From contig DAINMX010000054.1 in the NCBI GenBank assembly GCA_036736205.1, positions 1-32,797 on the forward strand: DNA of 32,797 nt, read 5' to 3'. The notes beneath the pieces were generated by a model. The model worked only from the letters and a program-made list of their open reading frames with translations. It searched no databases and was not told where the DNA came from. This stretch comes from XYA12-FULL-58-9 sp001798605. GTDB lineage: Bacteria; Myxococcota; XYA12-FULL-58-9. Shown here in pieces: positions 17,001-25,312 of the stretch (positions within the stretch are counted from its first letter, which is position 1; each line of letters opens with the position of its first letter). The translations under genes were made by a program, and so were the position numbers.

Positions 17001-18750
17001 CACCTTTGCGGGCCTGGCGATCGCGGCAAAGAGCGAGAGAGTGCTGTCGGTGCAGTTCAAAGCAGAGGCAGTAGGCAATGCCAAAGTGGCGTTACGAGTT
17101 GAGAGTGACGATGGTGTGCGCACCGACCTACGCAGTTTGCCGGTGCGACCAGCCGCCATCGAACAACTTATCGTCTCAGAGCGGCAGGGCGGCGGTTCGG
17201 TCGAGCTCGAGGTGCCAGAGAAAGCAACCCTCACCAACGTCGAGCTGAATCTCATGCCCACCACAGTCGCCGCGGCGTTGGCGAGTGTGCGTGGTCTGCT
17301 CAATTATCCCTACGGATGTCTCGAACAGTTGATTGCCACAACGGTACCCAACATTGCAGTGTACCGGACCCTCAAAGAGGTGGGCAGCTTTGGCAAGCTC
17401 GATCCGGAGAGCCAGGCGTTGCTCGAGGAAGCCTATTCTCGTTCTATCTTTGGTCTGACACGCATCAAGAACCTTGCGGTGAAAAGCGGTGGCTACACGT
17501 GGTTCAGTGGCTACAGCGAGCCGACGGTGCCCCTCACCCTCATTGCCGTTGATGGTCTCACCTATGCTGTGGAGGCGGGCTTGGTGGCGAAGAACGATGA
17601 AGGATTGCAGGCTGCTGCTGAATACCTGGCACGCCAAGAAGGATTGCCCGCCACCCTCGATGTCACCCGGACATACGTGCTCGCGCGCTTGCAGGGAAGC
17701 AAACACGCGGCGCGTGCACGAACTGCCATCGCGTCCGCATCCGGAAAGGACATGTACGCGGCGGCACTTACCGTCCTCGCCGCCGAGCATGCTGGCATCA
17801 TCCAAGAACCGCAGGTGGCAGCCAAGGTGCAAGAGCTTGCGGCGGTGAGCGCGAGCAATATTACCAAGGTTGCCGATTATCGTTTTGGCGACGCGTTTTG
17901 GCGCTATCCCTTAGGACGAGTCGGTTTGACGGCGATCGTCACCCATGCGGCTTCCTACGGCACCATCGACAAAGACGCAGCTCGCAGTCGGTTCGTCGCC
18001 GCCATGGGAGGTGCCGCCGAGCTGTCCACCTTTGACCGCAGCACGGCGCTGTTGCACAGCCTGTGGCTTCTCAAGGACGACGCCAAGTCGATGCAACAGA
18101 TGCCTGCGCCAAAGGTCACTGCCCATGGTGTTGGTGAAGTCGCGCTGCGCCCGCGGGGAACAGGGATGGTTGCGAATCTTCCCGCGAGCGTGCTGCGGGT
18201 CGATCTCGGCACGTTCGAAGGTGCGGCGATTCTTAGTGCCACCGCCCTTGTTCCCCTCGAACAGGTGAAAGCCGAAGAGAAGGGGATGAGTGTGAAACGC
18301 AGCTATTGGCTCCTGCGGCCAGACGGTCGAGAACCCATTGAAGATGGTGCGACCGTTGCCCAGGGGCAGTATGTGTTCGTCGAGATCGAATTCGATGCCC
18401 ACGACGGTGAGAAATACAGAACGCTGCGGTCGGCGTACTACGTACTTGAGGATGGCGTGCCTGCTGGCTTCGAGCCGGTCATCGAGGACAAGAAATTCCG
18501 CTCGCCCCCGTACGACCTGCCATTGCGACATGAAGCCCTCAAGTACCGTTCCCTCAATCCCGAGCGCGCGGTGTTCTTCTTTGACGAGCCGGCATGGTGG
18601 AGTCGCAGTCCCCGCTCGGTTGGTTACGTGATGCGGGCACAGTATGCGGGCGATTTCTCCACACCCCCGGCGAAACTCACTGACATGTATTCGCCAGAGA
18701 TCTATGCGCAGACCGCGGCGACACGATTGAAAATCGCCGCCTCGAAATAG
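14011..18750 (+). CDS. yfaS: Bacterial alpha-2-macroglobulin, YfaS-type, with thioester motif
   Basis: A 1579-residue periplasmic protein that belongs to the alpha-2-macroglobulin family, which traps proteases after cleavage of a bait region. A signal peptide (cleavage near residue 33, ASA-K) shows no lipobox. MG2-type homology starts near residue 305 with FIYSDRPIYKPGD. The alpha-2-macroglobulin domain begins at about 895 (YWNPSVVTDASGAATVNFKL) and the thioester domain follows, with GCLEQ at Cys1103-Gln1106, the residues that form the reactive thioester. GGYTWFSGYSEPTVPLTL and later helical repeats fit that domain; the last 300 residues are MG domains. ATG 14011 has AGGAGGG eight bases upstream. 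Coupled to the preceding gene. Length is close to E. coli YfaS. The intact CLEQ is noteworthy for this subtype. Confidence 0.93.
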   Translation: MICKTTTRKVSVPHVAVALLVGLLAMAATSASAKPLYITVPRAYTTAEPVMVDVAFAGTAPVELRVLKPTDLDRYVREQANIRRAYTQPTTIVNPGRYLSRGLNAIDSPADYLLNRMSPEFRLTLSGHLPARLAVSEPLSYLRGGPKKLVGIPDGMEMVRTEWLNLDLGGSDRGFDVPGFEAWQGDSGFQERRVALKPLPAGVYVLQLVQDRVEGQVTLVVSDLTVQLKQTDGEILVRVAGKDQKPRQGAEVKVHVGDKPIMGKSDAQGEVRLDVNEPRVLVTIGHGADTALVDTDFYSTLAIAPDVFIYSDRPIYKPGDAVRFRGVVRKPASFLAQLFAPRKQRVTVHLKNHEGVDVSTGCRIDEYGSFKGTLDVPESLETGVVQLIADMDDNEYQSEARVQAYVKPTFYLELDTEQDSIKPGDTIVAKVKARRYAGGVPDNTRYEVFLYRTIATTPAWVDDAGMGGEGSIVTYGSTSTTEGQLTVPIRLYSSSEQRSESDPSFEHYDPWSSAPMFDAKGEAAISVRVPELSEEDASARTPFKYTLTVRAQDPEGSTASTSQPFFHSECAVLGQLSSNKPFVLKNGDATFSVRAVTLAGRPFGETGGEVDFVLLDADGDESSKGIQKITTNADGVWRVSWPTDGIGAVLARVTLRDRENQAWHGETRLLVIGTEGEAVVRVPILTTEALPKPLEPGEQAQLVALLPDGWGPGGNNGGPVWITLSGNALYETELVQVRGTTLVYDFAIEKRFGSAVYASVAYPTATGRWDERVVAFRVIPKQRTLQVNVEPKNEEALPNGKQSIRVKVTDHTGKGVAAQVSVGVVDKAVYAIQQEFRPNILSFFYPLVRNNIANFYSAEFQGYGYGEYLARLRGRIRDHEFAAVKPPQIERKDEDTAYWNPSVVTDASGAATVNFKLPGNQTLWVITAVAADASGRFGEGTAEFASRGKLFVAASLPQFLRQGDEVTGTIRVANNKGKRPRTVSLGLDGQNGVSGSGTFAGLAIAAKSERVLSVQFKAEAVGNAKVALRVESDDGVRTDLRSLPVRPAAIEQLIVSERQGGGSVELEVPEKATLTNVELNLMPTTVAAALASVRGLLNYPYGCLEQLIATTVPNIAVYRTLKEVGSFGKLDPESQALLEEAYSRSIFGLTRIKNLAVKSGGYTWFSGYSEPTVPLTLIAVDGLTYAVEAGLVAKNDEGLQAAAEYLARQEGLPATLDVTRTYVLARLQGSKHAARARTAIASASGKDMYAAALTVLAAEHAGIIQEPQVAAKVQELAAVSASNITKVADYRFGDAFWRYPLGRVGLTAIVTHAASYGTIDKDAARSRFVAAMGGAAELSTFDRSTALLHSLWLLKDDAKSMQQMPAPKVTAHGVGEVALRPRGTGMVANLPASVLRVDLGTFEGAAILSATALVPLEQVKAEEKGMSVKRSYWLLRPDGREPIEDGATVAQGQYVFVEIEFDAHDGEKYRTLRSAYYVLEDGVPAGFEPVIEDKKFRSPPYDLPLRHEALKYRSLNPERAVFFFDEPAWWSRSPRSVGYVMRAQYAGDFSTPPAKLTDMYSPEIYAQTAATRLKIAASK

Positions 18751-18793
18751 CGCCGCGCCCTAGGCCCAGTCACCGTTTTGCTCGTTGCCGCGC

Positions 18794-21004
18794 ATGCCTG
18801 CTCTTGCATTTGTCGTACTGACCTTCACTTTCGCCGCCCCTCCTGAGTTCATCATCGAGGGCGGCCTCGAGCCGGGTGACACGCTTGCCAAAGCGGCAAA
18901 GCAGTGCTGGCGGGATCTCGAGCAGAGCTACAGCCGGATTACCCAATCTCTCGCAACGCCGGGTGGGGGCGTCATTCGCATTGTGCAGGGCGCGCTGAAC
19001 GTCACCGAAGCCGGCAAGGGGCGATTCGGCCGTGTGACATTGCGGCAGCGGCGAGTTGGCTTGGTGGATGAGGCGATGCTGACGGCACTGCGCCACGAGC
19101 TCGCGCACCAATTCTTGATGTCGGTTTGTCCACAGGCGACGGATGACCGTCTGTTTCACGAAGCGTTTGCTCTGGCCACGAGCGGCGAGATCGAGCAATG
19201 GACCTCGGGCGAGTATTTGTCGACGCCACGGGCGCAGGCGCTCCTCGAGAGAAGCAAGGAACTCGATGCGCCATCCGCGCGGCGGGCCTTGGCGCGTCTT
19301 CTTGTGGAAGGGGCGCGCGATACGGATGCTCTGCCAATCGCATTGACCCGGAGGCTGCGTATGTGTGCGGTGGGCGGCCGCTGGGCGGAGCCGGTGAGCA
19401 TCGGTGAGCTATCGGCACCAGGGGCTGCAGCTGTTGGCAACGCGCTGGTCATCCTCAACCGGCATTCGGGTGAGGTCCTGCGCACGGAGGGCATGGCCCA
19501 TGTACCCATGCCATTCGGTTCCACTCTCAAGCCGTTTGTTGTTGCAGGCGCGGGTGCAATCACGCCACATCTACAACCCGTTCCAAGACGTCCCGAGTGG
19601 CTGTGTGGTGACGACATGCCTGCAATGATGGACGTGGGGACGGCCTTGCTTCGATCCTGCAATGGCTACTTTCTCGATTGGGCCCAAGGCAAAGATGGCG
19701 CATCGGGTTTTGGGACATACGGCGCGCTGTTGATTCGCCTAGGTCTTGAAAGACTGCCCGAGGACATGAGTGAGGCCATTGGCATTCGGCCAACTTTGGC
19801 GTTGTCGCCATGGGCGGTAGCCCAAGCCTTCCGGGTGCTGGCCGCTGGAAGTCCAGAGGTCATCGAGCTTCTCAAGCAAAACGCAGAACGAGGAACTCTG
19901 GGCACGCTCAAGGCATCATCGCGGTTAGCTGGTGTTGCGACGAAGACCGGCACCGTGCGCGATTCTCAGTCTCGGCCGACCTTGGGTTGGATTGCTGCCG
20001 TGACCGATGATCTCGTTGTTGTCAGAACATGCGCCGGTCGCGCACCGAGGACATTTGCCGGCGAGATTGTCAAAGACTTGCAGGTGCGAAGCGAGGGGCA
20101 GGACGAAACCCGGGTGCAGACCTTTGGTTTATTGTCCAAGGCTCAAATCGAAGCGAGCTGTGATGGTGTTGGCGTTGTCACCGACGGTGAGAAGCTGACG
20201 TATTTGGAAACCGGTTTTCTGCCACTCGTGCAACACGTCGAAGTGGGATCCTCCATTTGTGTAGGCGCGCCATGGCTCATCCGTTTCCCCACGACCAGGG
20301 AAAGCGGACGGCCCTACGCCGGCATATTCAGGCTCTCGCCCCTGCCACCGCCAGGGCCAACACAGGAAGGTGCAACCAAGAGGCAACAACGCGCGCGCCG
20401 GGGCTCGGAGATTGTCTTCTCCACGTCGCGGGCCCGTTATGTGGCAGGCGTCATCAACTCCGAGGACGCCAGCATTCGCGGCGAAGCCCGAGTGGCGCTT
20501 GGAGCGGTGATTGCCCACAACGCCGCACAGCCTCGACATGGATACCGGCCGTTGTGTGACACCACCCACTGCCAGGTGTTTCAAGGCACCCACCCGCCCT
20601 TGGCAGGTGACGATGCCATATTTGAGATTTCCTGGTCTCCGACCGGCTGGCTACACTTTGCTCGCGGGGGCACAGATCCTTGGCGCCAGAGTGTACCCCG
20701 CATACTCGTCGACGAGATCCTCGGGGCCAACCCGATCGGGATCGCTATTCGCGACGGTCGGATTCACTACAGCCGAACTGTGGTTGCTGGGGGCAATCCA
20801 CACGACGAGGTGACCGACATTCCCTGCGATCTGCTGCGATCCCGTTTGCGCCTGCCATCATGTCCCGAACAGGTGGAAGTGGGTTCGCAGGAGGTTGTGT
20901 TCTTTGGACGGGGTCAAGGCCACGGTGTTGGCCTCGATGTCGAGTGGGCCAAACAAAGCGGCCTCGATGCCAAAGCAATCCTCGAGCAAGCCTATGGGCA
21001 TTGA
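18794..21004 (+). CDS. Putative multi-enzyme peptidoglycan protein: HExxH, PBP transpeptidase and SpoIID-like modules (yfaQ position)
   Basis: A 736-residue exported protein (signal MPALAFVVLTFTFAAP), last gene of the operon, 43 bases after the macroglobulin. Three motif sets are visible. First, HELAH (101-105) with HEAFA (Glu123) resembles a peptidase-MA-like zinc site. Second, PMPFGSTLKPF (Ser243, Lys246), RSCNGYF (Ser288, Asn290) and ATKTGT (Lys384) form the SxxK, SxN and KTG triad of penicillin-binding transpeptidases, at the expected spacing. Third, YVAGVINSED (Glu557) and FFGRGQGHGVGLD (about 703-715) match SpoIID/LytB lytic transglycosylases. The gene takes the place of yfaQ (DUF2300) of E. 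coli; I have not verified homology. No ribosome binding site is clear; TTG 18785 is an alternative start. Its end overlaps convergent hemH by 13 bases. Confidence 0.8.
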   Translation: MPALAFVVLTFTFAAPPEFIIEGGLEPGDTLAKAAKQCWRDLEQSYSRITQSLATPGGGVIRIVQGALNVTEAGKGRFGRVTLRQRRVGLVDEAMLTALRHELAHQFLMSVCPQATDDRLFHEAFALATSGEIEQWTSGEYLSTPRAQALLERSKELDAPSARRALARLLVEGARDTDALPIALTRRLRMCAVGGRWAEPVSIGELSAPGAAAVGNALVILNRHSGEVLRTEGMAHVPMPFGSTLKPFVVAGAGAITPHLQPVPRRPEWLCGDDMPAMMDVGTALLRSCNGYFLDWAQGKDGASGFGTYGALLIRLGLERLPEDMSEAIGIRPTLALSPWAVAQAFRVLAAGSPEVIELLKQNAERGTLGTLKASSRLAGVATKTGTVRDSQSRPTLGWIAAVTDDLVVVRTCAGRAPRTFAGEIVKDLQVRSEGQDETRVQTFGLLSKAQIEASCDGVGVVTDGEKLTYLETGFLPLVQHVEVGSSICVGAPWLIRFPTTRESGRPYAGIFRLSPLPPPGPTQEGATKRQQRARRGSEIVFSTSRARYVAGVINSEDASIRGEARVALGAVIAHNAAQPRHGYRPLCDTTHCQVFQGTHPPLAGDDAIFEISWSPTGWLHFARGGTDPWRQSVPRILVDEILGANPIGIAIRDGRIHYSRTVVAGGNPHDEVTDIPCDLLRSRLRLPSCPEQVEVGSQEVVFFGRGQGHGVGLDVEWAKQSGLDAKAILEQAYGH

Positions 21005-21996
21005 TGCTTATCGTTCAGATAGAGATGGTCAACGACGATGTCAGCCAACGCCGCGATGAACGTTGGCTTGGTGCCCACGGTCGGTGCGCGCTCGAAATGC
21101 GTGATGCCCGATGCCCGAGCCGTTTCAGCGAGGTCAATGTCGAGCTCGTGCAGGGTCTCGAGGTGGTCGGACACGAAGCTCACCGGTATGACCAACAGGT
21201 TCTTGACGCCACTCGCACCGAGTCCATGCACCGTGGCGGCGGTTTCTGGCGTCAGCCAACGGGTCGGACCAACCCGACTTTGAAACGTGAGGTGCGACTG
21301 AAAAACTCCGGGCAGTGCCTTGAGGATGGCCGCGACGGTGCGGCGGGTCTGCTCGGGGTAGGGATCTCCGGCTCGAACGAACTTCTCTGGCAGACCGTGC
21401 GCGGAGAAGAGAAGGTGGAGGTTCGTCTGCTCTGACTCGGAAAAACGGGCCAGTCCTTCGCTCACGCATTCTACCATTGCGGCGATGTATCCAGGATGAA
21501 CGCAATACTCCTCAATTGCTGTTAGTTTGGACTGCTCGTTCTTGTCGCACATGCATTTGAGCTCATGGATGCTCGAGCGCGTGGTTGTAAAGGAATACTG
21601 AGGATACAGCGGCAGAGCGACCCAGCTCGCCGCCCCTAGGCTCGATCGTGCCGTGCGCACGGCGGCCTCGGCCCGCGGTGGTGCGTAACGCATGCAAACG
21701 ACCACCCGTGCGTCGAGCCCTCGGTTGGCCAGCTCTTGCTCAAGGGCCGTTGCCTGATGCTCTGTGTTGCGCAAAAGCGGGGAGCCGCCGCCGAGTTTCT
21801 CGTATAAGGGTGCGACCTTCGGGGCCCTGCTTTTGGCAATGCGTCGAGCCAACCAACCGCGCAGGAAACCCGGCACTGGCAAGACGTCTTCGAGTAGGTT
21901 TTGTAGAAACGGCTCAATGGCCGCGACATTGTTCGGGGCACCGAGCTGCAGAAGAAAGACTTGGATCTTCTGCGCTGTTCGACTCGTCTGACGCAA
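20992..21996 (-). CDS. hemH: Ferrochelatase
   Basis: A protoporphyrin ferrochelatase, last step of heme synthesis, inserting Fe2+ into protoporphyrin IX. Conserved parts are VFLLQLGAPNN (start of the first domain), YPQYSFTTTRSSI, FSAHGLPEKF with the catalytic His200, QSRVGPTRWLTP, and VSFVSDHLETLHELD with Glu280. From TTG 21996 the protein has 334 residues, the usual size. GAGG lies six bases before this TTG. The frame is open up to 22122 with ATG codons at 22080 and 22122, but that extension has no ferrochelatase homology and would approach or overlap the divergent gene at 22098. The start is therefore uncertain by about 30 residues. No extra C-terminal iron-sulfur cysteines are evident. Convergent with the operon end. 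Confidence 0.9.
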   Translation of the reverse strand: MRQTSRTAQKIQVFLLQLGAPNNVAAIEPFLQNLLEDVLPVPGFLRGWLARRIAKSRAPKVAPLYEKLGGGSPLLRNTEHQATALEQELANRGLDARVVVCMRYAPPRAEAAVRTARSSLGAASWVALPLYPQYSFTTTRSSIHELKCMCDKNEQSKLTAIEEYCVHPGYIAAMVECVSEGLARFSESEQTNLHLLFSAHGLPEKFVRAGDPYPEQTRRTVAAILKALPGVFQSHLTFQSRVGPTRWLTPETAATVHGLGASGVKNLLVIPVSFVSDHLETLHELDIDLAETARASGITHFERAPTVGTKPTFIAALADIVVDHLYLNDKHQCP

Positions 21997-22097
21997 AAGC
22001 AACCTCGACTGGCGAAAGCCTCTGTTACACCCGTCGGATGGGGGGACACAACCACGATGTGGGCTCGTGCCCCCGGTCATGTTAACGTGGTGGCATC

Positions 22098-22835
22098 GTG
22101 GCAGAACAGCGGGCAAATCCATACACGCCGCCTCAGGCAGATCTGGACACCCAGAATCAACACACAGCCGTCCATGAATTGCGGGCGTGGCTACAGTTTT
22201 CTCGCAGTGGCATGGGTCTCATCCAGTTGTCGATATTGCTAACTGTGGGCGTGACCGCATTGGCAAGTGTTGCAGTGTACTTTCTGTTTTTTCAAGGAGG
22301 CTCTCCGGCGCCTACGAGTGACGCGGCGGAGGTTCTCACCTTTGGCAGCAAGCTCATCTCATTAATGCTCCTGCCGGTCTTCGGTGCGGGGATTTTCAAG
22401 ACCACGGCGGCAGGTCCGCTTCCCCAATCTTGTTTGCCGCGTCGGATAGCTCGCTTAACGTTCGGCGTGCACGCAGCTCTGATTGTGGTTGCGGCGACCT
22501 TGAAGGTCATAGCCCTTGCGGGGGGGGAAGTTCCAAGCGCTCTTCTTCACCTCGAGCGTTGGGTGGGACCTGCGTGGTGGGTGTGCGTGGCCGCCGCCGT
22601 GTGGCATCTGCGACCCTTGCGTCATCACATCCAAACAAAGGAAGTGACCTTGATCACATCTGCGGTGTTGTTCTTGTGCCTCTCTTGGGTCGATCTCTTG
22701 GCTTGGCAGACCCATAACCAGTTTCGCGGTGCCATGACGTTGTTGGGGTCAGTGGGCGTGCTCATGATTCTTTGGCGATTGCGCAGGAACATTAAGTCCG
22801 CACTGGCACATCTGCCTGACGGCCAACCGAATTGA
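22098..22835 (+). CDS. Small integral membrane protein with NPY-PP N-terminal motif
   Basis: A 245-residue membrane protein starting at GTG 22098. The N-terminus carries NPYTPPQA, a short motif seen at the start of many bacterial membrane proteins of unknown role. Five or six hydrophobic segments follow (about 40-65, 82-100, 118-140, 150-167, 185-203 and 210-228) separated by short charged loops. No catalytic or transport signature is visible. It is divergent from hemH, with at most about 100 bases between the starts, and 20 bases before the end of the convergent hydrolase gene, so it is likely transcribed alone. Confidence 0.65.
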   Translation: MAEQRANPYTPPQADLDTQNQHTAVHELRAWLQFSRSGMGLIQLSILLTVGVTALASVAVYFLFFQGGSPAPTSDAAEVLTFGSKLISLMLLPVFGAGIFKTTAAGPLPQSCLPRRIARLTFGVHAALIVVAATLKVIALAGGEVPSALLHLERWVGPAWWVCVAAAVWHLRPLRHHIQTKEVTLITSAVLFLCLSWVDLLAWQTHNQFRGAMTLLGSVGVLMILWRLRRNIKSALAHLPDGQPN

Positions 22836-22855
22836 ACGGCCGCACCCATCGAGCA

Positions 22856-23629
22856 TTACCCAATAACCACTCGGTACCCGGGAACATCTTGCCGAGCAAC
22901 GACGACGATGGGTTTGTTGTCGCCGAGTGCCGCCATGGCGGTGCGAAGTGCGAGCTTCGGATCGTTGTTCTTCTCGCTCAAGTGACACAGCCAAAGCACT
23001 CGGCGCGGCGGCACAAAGTCGGGTGCACACAGGAGTGTCGCGGCTTGAACATTGGACAGATGGCCTTGGCGGGATTGGATGCGCTCTTGCAACCACGGTG
23101 GGTAAGGGCCATTTCGCAGCATGGTGATGTCGTGATTGAACTCCAGCAGCAGGCCCTCTAGCCCTGTAAGAAAACGACGTACCGAGGCTGAAACATAACC
23201 GAGATCCGTGGCCACTCCGACGCGCATGTCGACCTTTAGGATGACCGCCCCTGGCGCATCGTGTGGCGATGTCATGGCCCGTACGGAAAAGCCGGCGACG
23301 TCGTTAGCCTTGTGAATGGACAGGGTGCGCAGCTCTTCCGCGCCGTTGAGCCCGGGTATTCGCGTCAACGTCGCCGCTGTGGCCCAGATGGGAATATGGA
23401 ACCGGCGCGCGAGCACTGCCGCACCACGCGAGTGATCAGAGTGGCCGTGGGTGATGAGGATGGCACCGACGGTGGACAGGGACACTCCGGCGAACTCCGC
23501 ACGTGTGATAGTTTCCCGTGCCGAGAATCCAGCATCCACCAGAATCACACCGCTGGCACCTGCCATGACATAGGAATTGCCGCTCGACCCAGAGCCGAGC
23601 ACACAGACTTCTATGGGAAACAACGACAC
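22856..23629 (-). CDS. Metallo-beta-lactamase-fold hydrolase, WalJ/YycJ-like
   Basis: A 257-residue cytoplasmic hydrolase. VCVLGSGSSGNSYVMA at the N-terminus and THGHSDHSRG (His61, His63, Asp65, His66) are the hallmark motifs; SPHDAPG and ATDLG (Asp142) follow, and HLSNVQAA ... LCHLSEKNNDP closes the metal site. The set is typical for WalJ/YycJ proteins, which are linked to DNA exonuclease or cell-wall regulatory roles. GTG 23629 is chosen because homology starts at once after it; TTG 23623 is possible. The frame extends to 23959 without homology. Divergent from the EGF lipoprotein gene. Confidence 0.88.
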   Translation of the reverse strand: MSLFPIEVCVLGSGSSGNSYVMAGASGVILVDAGFSARETITRAEFAGVSLSTVGAILITHGHSDHSRGAAVLARRFHIPIWATAATLTRIPGLNGAEELRTLSIHKANDVAGFSVRAMTSPHDAPGAVILKVDMRVGVATDLGYVSASVRRFLTGLEGLLLEFNHDITMLRNGPYPPWLQERIQSRQGHLSNVQAATLLCAPDFVPPRRVLWLCHLSEKNNDPKLALRTAMAALGDNKPIVVVARQDVPGYRVVIG

Positions 23630-23740
23630 GCAAACGTTATGCAACGAGACCCTGACAAGAATGGCAAAGAAGACAATCCGAGCAGATGGCCCTTGCACCC
23701 TTTGTTCCCATGCCGTAATCCCGCTCACATGAGGCAAATG

Positions 23741-25291
23741 ATGAACAATGCGATTTGCGTGGCTCTGTGTGTGTGGCTGATCGGTTGCACCGAGGATTCG
23801 GACGACGGGCTCGCTGTGGGTGCTGCGTGCGAGAGGGATTCGCAGTGCTCGGGACCGAACGCTCGGTGCCTGACGGAGGGCCTCTACCCTTTGCGGGAAC
23901 TCGCCACTTCGGCGGAAGAGACCGCACGCAATCTGTCGAACATAGGTGTGCCCTTGCATGGCGGATACTGTTCGAGCTCGAAGTCCTGTGCCGATGATTC
24001 CGACTGCGGCAAAGGTGGCACTTGCTTCTTTCCATTGCGAAAGACCAAACCCGCCAGCCTCGCGGCGTTAGTCGGGATGGCCCAGTTGCCTGCCGACGAG
24101 ACTGAGGTGCTCATGAGCTTTCTCGAATATGGTCAGTGCATGCGAGCGTGTGATGCCTTTGAGGACTGCCCGCGTGACAACTATGTGTGCGCCGTACCAC
24201 TCGAGTCGTTTCTCAGCCTCGTGTCGAACGCCGATATGTCGACGTTCTGCATTGGCGAGAGTTCCTGCGACCCGAATCCTTGTGTTCACGGCAATTGCCT
24301 GGACGGAGATCCAGGCACCTATACCTGCACCTGCGCTGCCGGTTGGGAAGGATCCGCGTGCGACGTCAACACCGATGACTGTGTGAGCAATGATTGTGCG
24401 CACGATACCTGTGTGGACGGCGTTGATGGCTACCACTGCGATTGTGCCCGCGCTCCAGGGTGGCAGGGGACGCTGTGTGATCAAGCGATGTCTGATTGCA
24501 GTGACGCTCCGTGCCTAAATGGCGGCGCGTGCACGGACACATCGCCCGGTTACGCCTGTGCGTGTGCAGATGGCTGGACTGGCACGCACTGCGAAAACCA
24601 AGTAACCCCCTATTGCATCGCGACCTATGCTCTCGATGTGGGCAACGGCGACGATGGGGATAACTACACCGGTTGCAACATGCGCATCCGCGACACCCCC
24701 ATGTCCATGGGGGATGGCACGTTGGCCATGGGGCCAGGGACGTTGATCTTGCGGTTCCCGAGCGACGGTGTGGGCAATCCGACTGCGGGTGTCGCTGAGA
24801 TTCTCTATTACCACATGGTTCAGGAGTACCAGACGTCCGCCGTGGGGCTCACGGTCACCACCGACGTCGATGCCTTTTCACCAACTTTGGGTGCCACATC
24901 CAACGCCATGGCCCAAGCAACCGGAGTGCTCTCCTTCGACGCTGTCCCAACAATCACCTGGAGTGCATGTACCTATCCTGATGGCTACGACGCTGATGCG
25001 ATGAGTTTCACCCCTGACGTGACAGGAAATGGCACCGGGTGTCTCGCGCCCTACCAAATTTTGGGCAACGTAAATTGCCTCGATGATAGCGATGTGGCCA
25101 ATTGCGCAAACGCCGGCCTTGCTGACGGTAGCAATGTTCGCGACGAGACTTGGGAGCAGGCCCTTGCGCCGCTCACATTCACGTCGGATTTTGGGAGCTT
25201 CTCCATGCCCTTCGTCCTGGTACCCAGCCGCACCAACAGCCGCACCTACACGAGCTGGTCGGGCACTCTTACGAACTTTGCCTGCGAGTAA
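23741..25291 (+). CDS. Lipoprotein with three tandem EGF-like domains
   Basis: A 516-residue lipoprotein. From ATG 23741, six bases after GAGG, the signal MNNAICVALCVWLIGC ends in a good lipobox (LIGC, Cys16). Residues about 25-170 are Cys-rich with myxobacterial-type GAACERDSQC and ADDSDCGKGG repeats. Three EGF domains follow from about 176 to 286, each with six cysteines: one begins SSCDPNPCVHGNC, the next DDCVSNDCAHDTC, the third SDCSDAPCLNGGAC. The last ends GWTGTHC. EGF modules are used for protein contact, often calcium-dependent; the exact ligand is unknown. The C-terminal 230 residues form a beta-rich domain I do not recognise. The frame is open upstream to 23261 but overlaps the hydrolase gene, so that part is not coding. 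Convergent with the M28 gene. Confidence 0.85.
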   Translation: MNNAICVALCVWLIGCTEDSDDGLAVGAACERDSQCSGPNARCLTEGLYPLRELATSAEETARNLSNIGVPLHGGYCSSSKSCADDSDCGKGGTCFFPLRKTKPASLAALVGMAQLPADETEVLMSFLEYGQCMRACDAFEDCPRDNYVCAVPLESFLSLVSNADMSTFCIGESSCDPNPCVHGNCLDGDPGTYTCTCAAGWEGSACDVNTDDCVSNDCAHDTCVDGVDGYHCDCARAPGWQGTLCDQAMSDCSDAPCLNGGACTDTSPGYACACADGWTGTHCENQVTPYCIATYALDVGNGDDGDNYTGCNMRIRDTPMSMGDGTLAMGPGTLILRFPSDGVGNPTAGVAEILYYHMVQEYQTSAVGLTVTTDVDAFSPTLGATSNAMAQATGVLSFDAVPTITWSACTYPDGYDADAMSFTPDVTGNGTGCLAPYQILGNVNCLDDSDVANCANAGLADGSNVRDETWEQALAPLTFTSDFGSFSMPFVLVPSRTNSRTYTSWSGTLTNFACE

Positions 25292-25312
25292 GTAGAGCCT
25301 GCGAGGCGCATC

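Noticed and set aside
17176..17832. Minus-strand reading frame of 218 codons
   Set aside because: Covers the thioester domain of the macroglobulin in reverse; composition looks like a mirrored coding frame.
20992..21004. Overlap of the macroglobulin operon end with hemH considered as an assembly error
   Set aside because: Both ends encode the expected family C-termini, and a similar convergent overlap occurs at 7558-7564, so compact spacing is normal here.
23261..23740. Upstream extension of the EGF lipoprotein
   Set aside because: It overlaps the hydrolase gene on the other strand and would bury the lipobox; GAGG at 23731 marks the true start.
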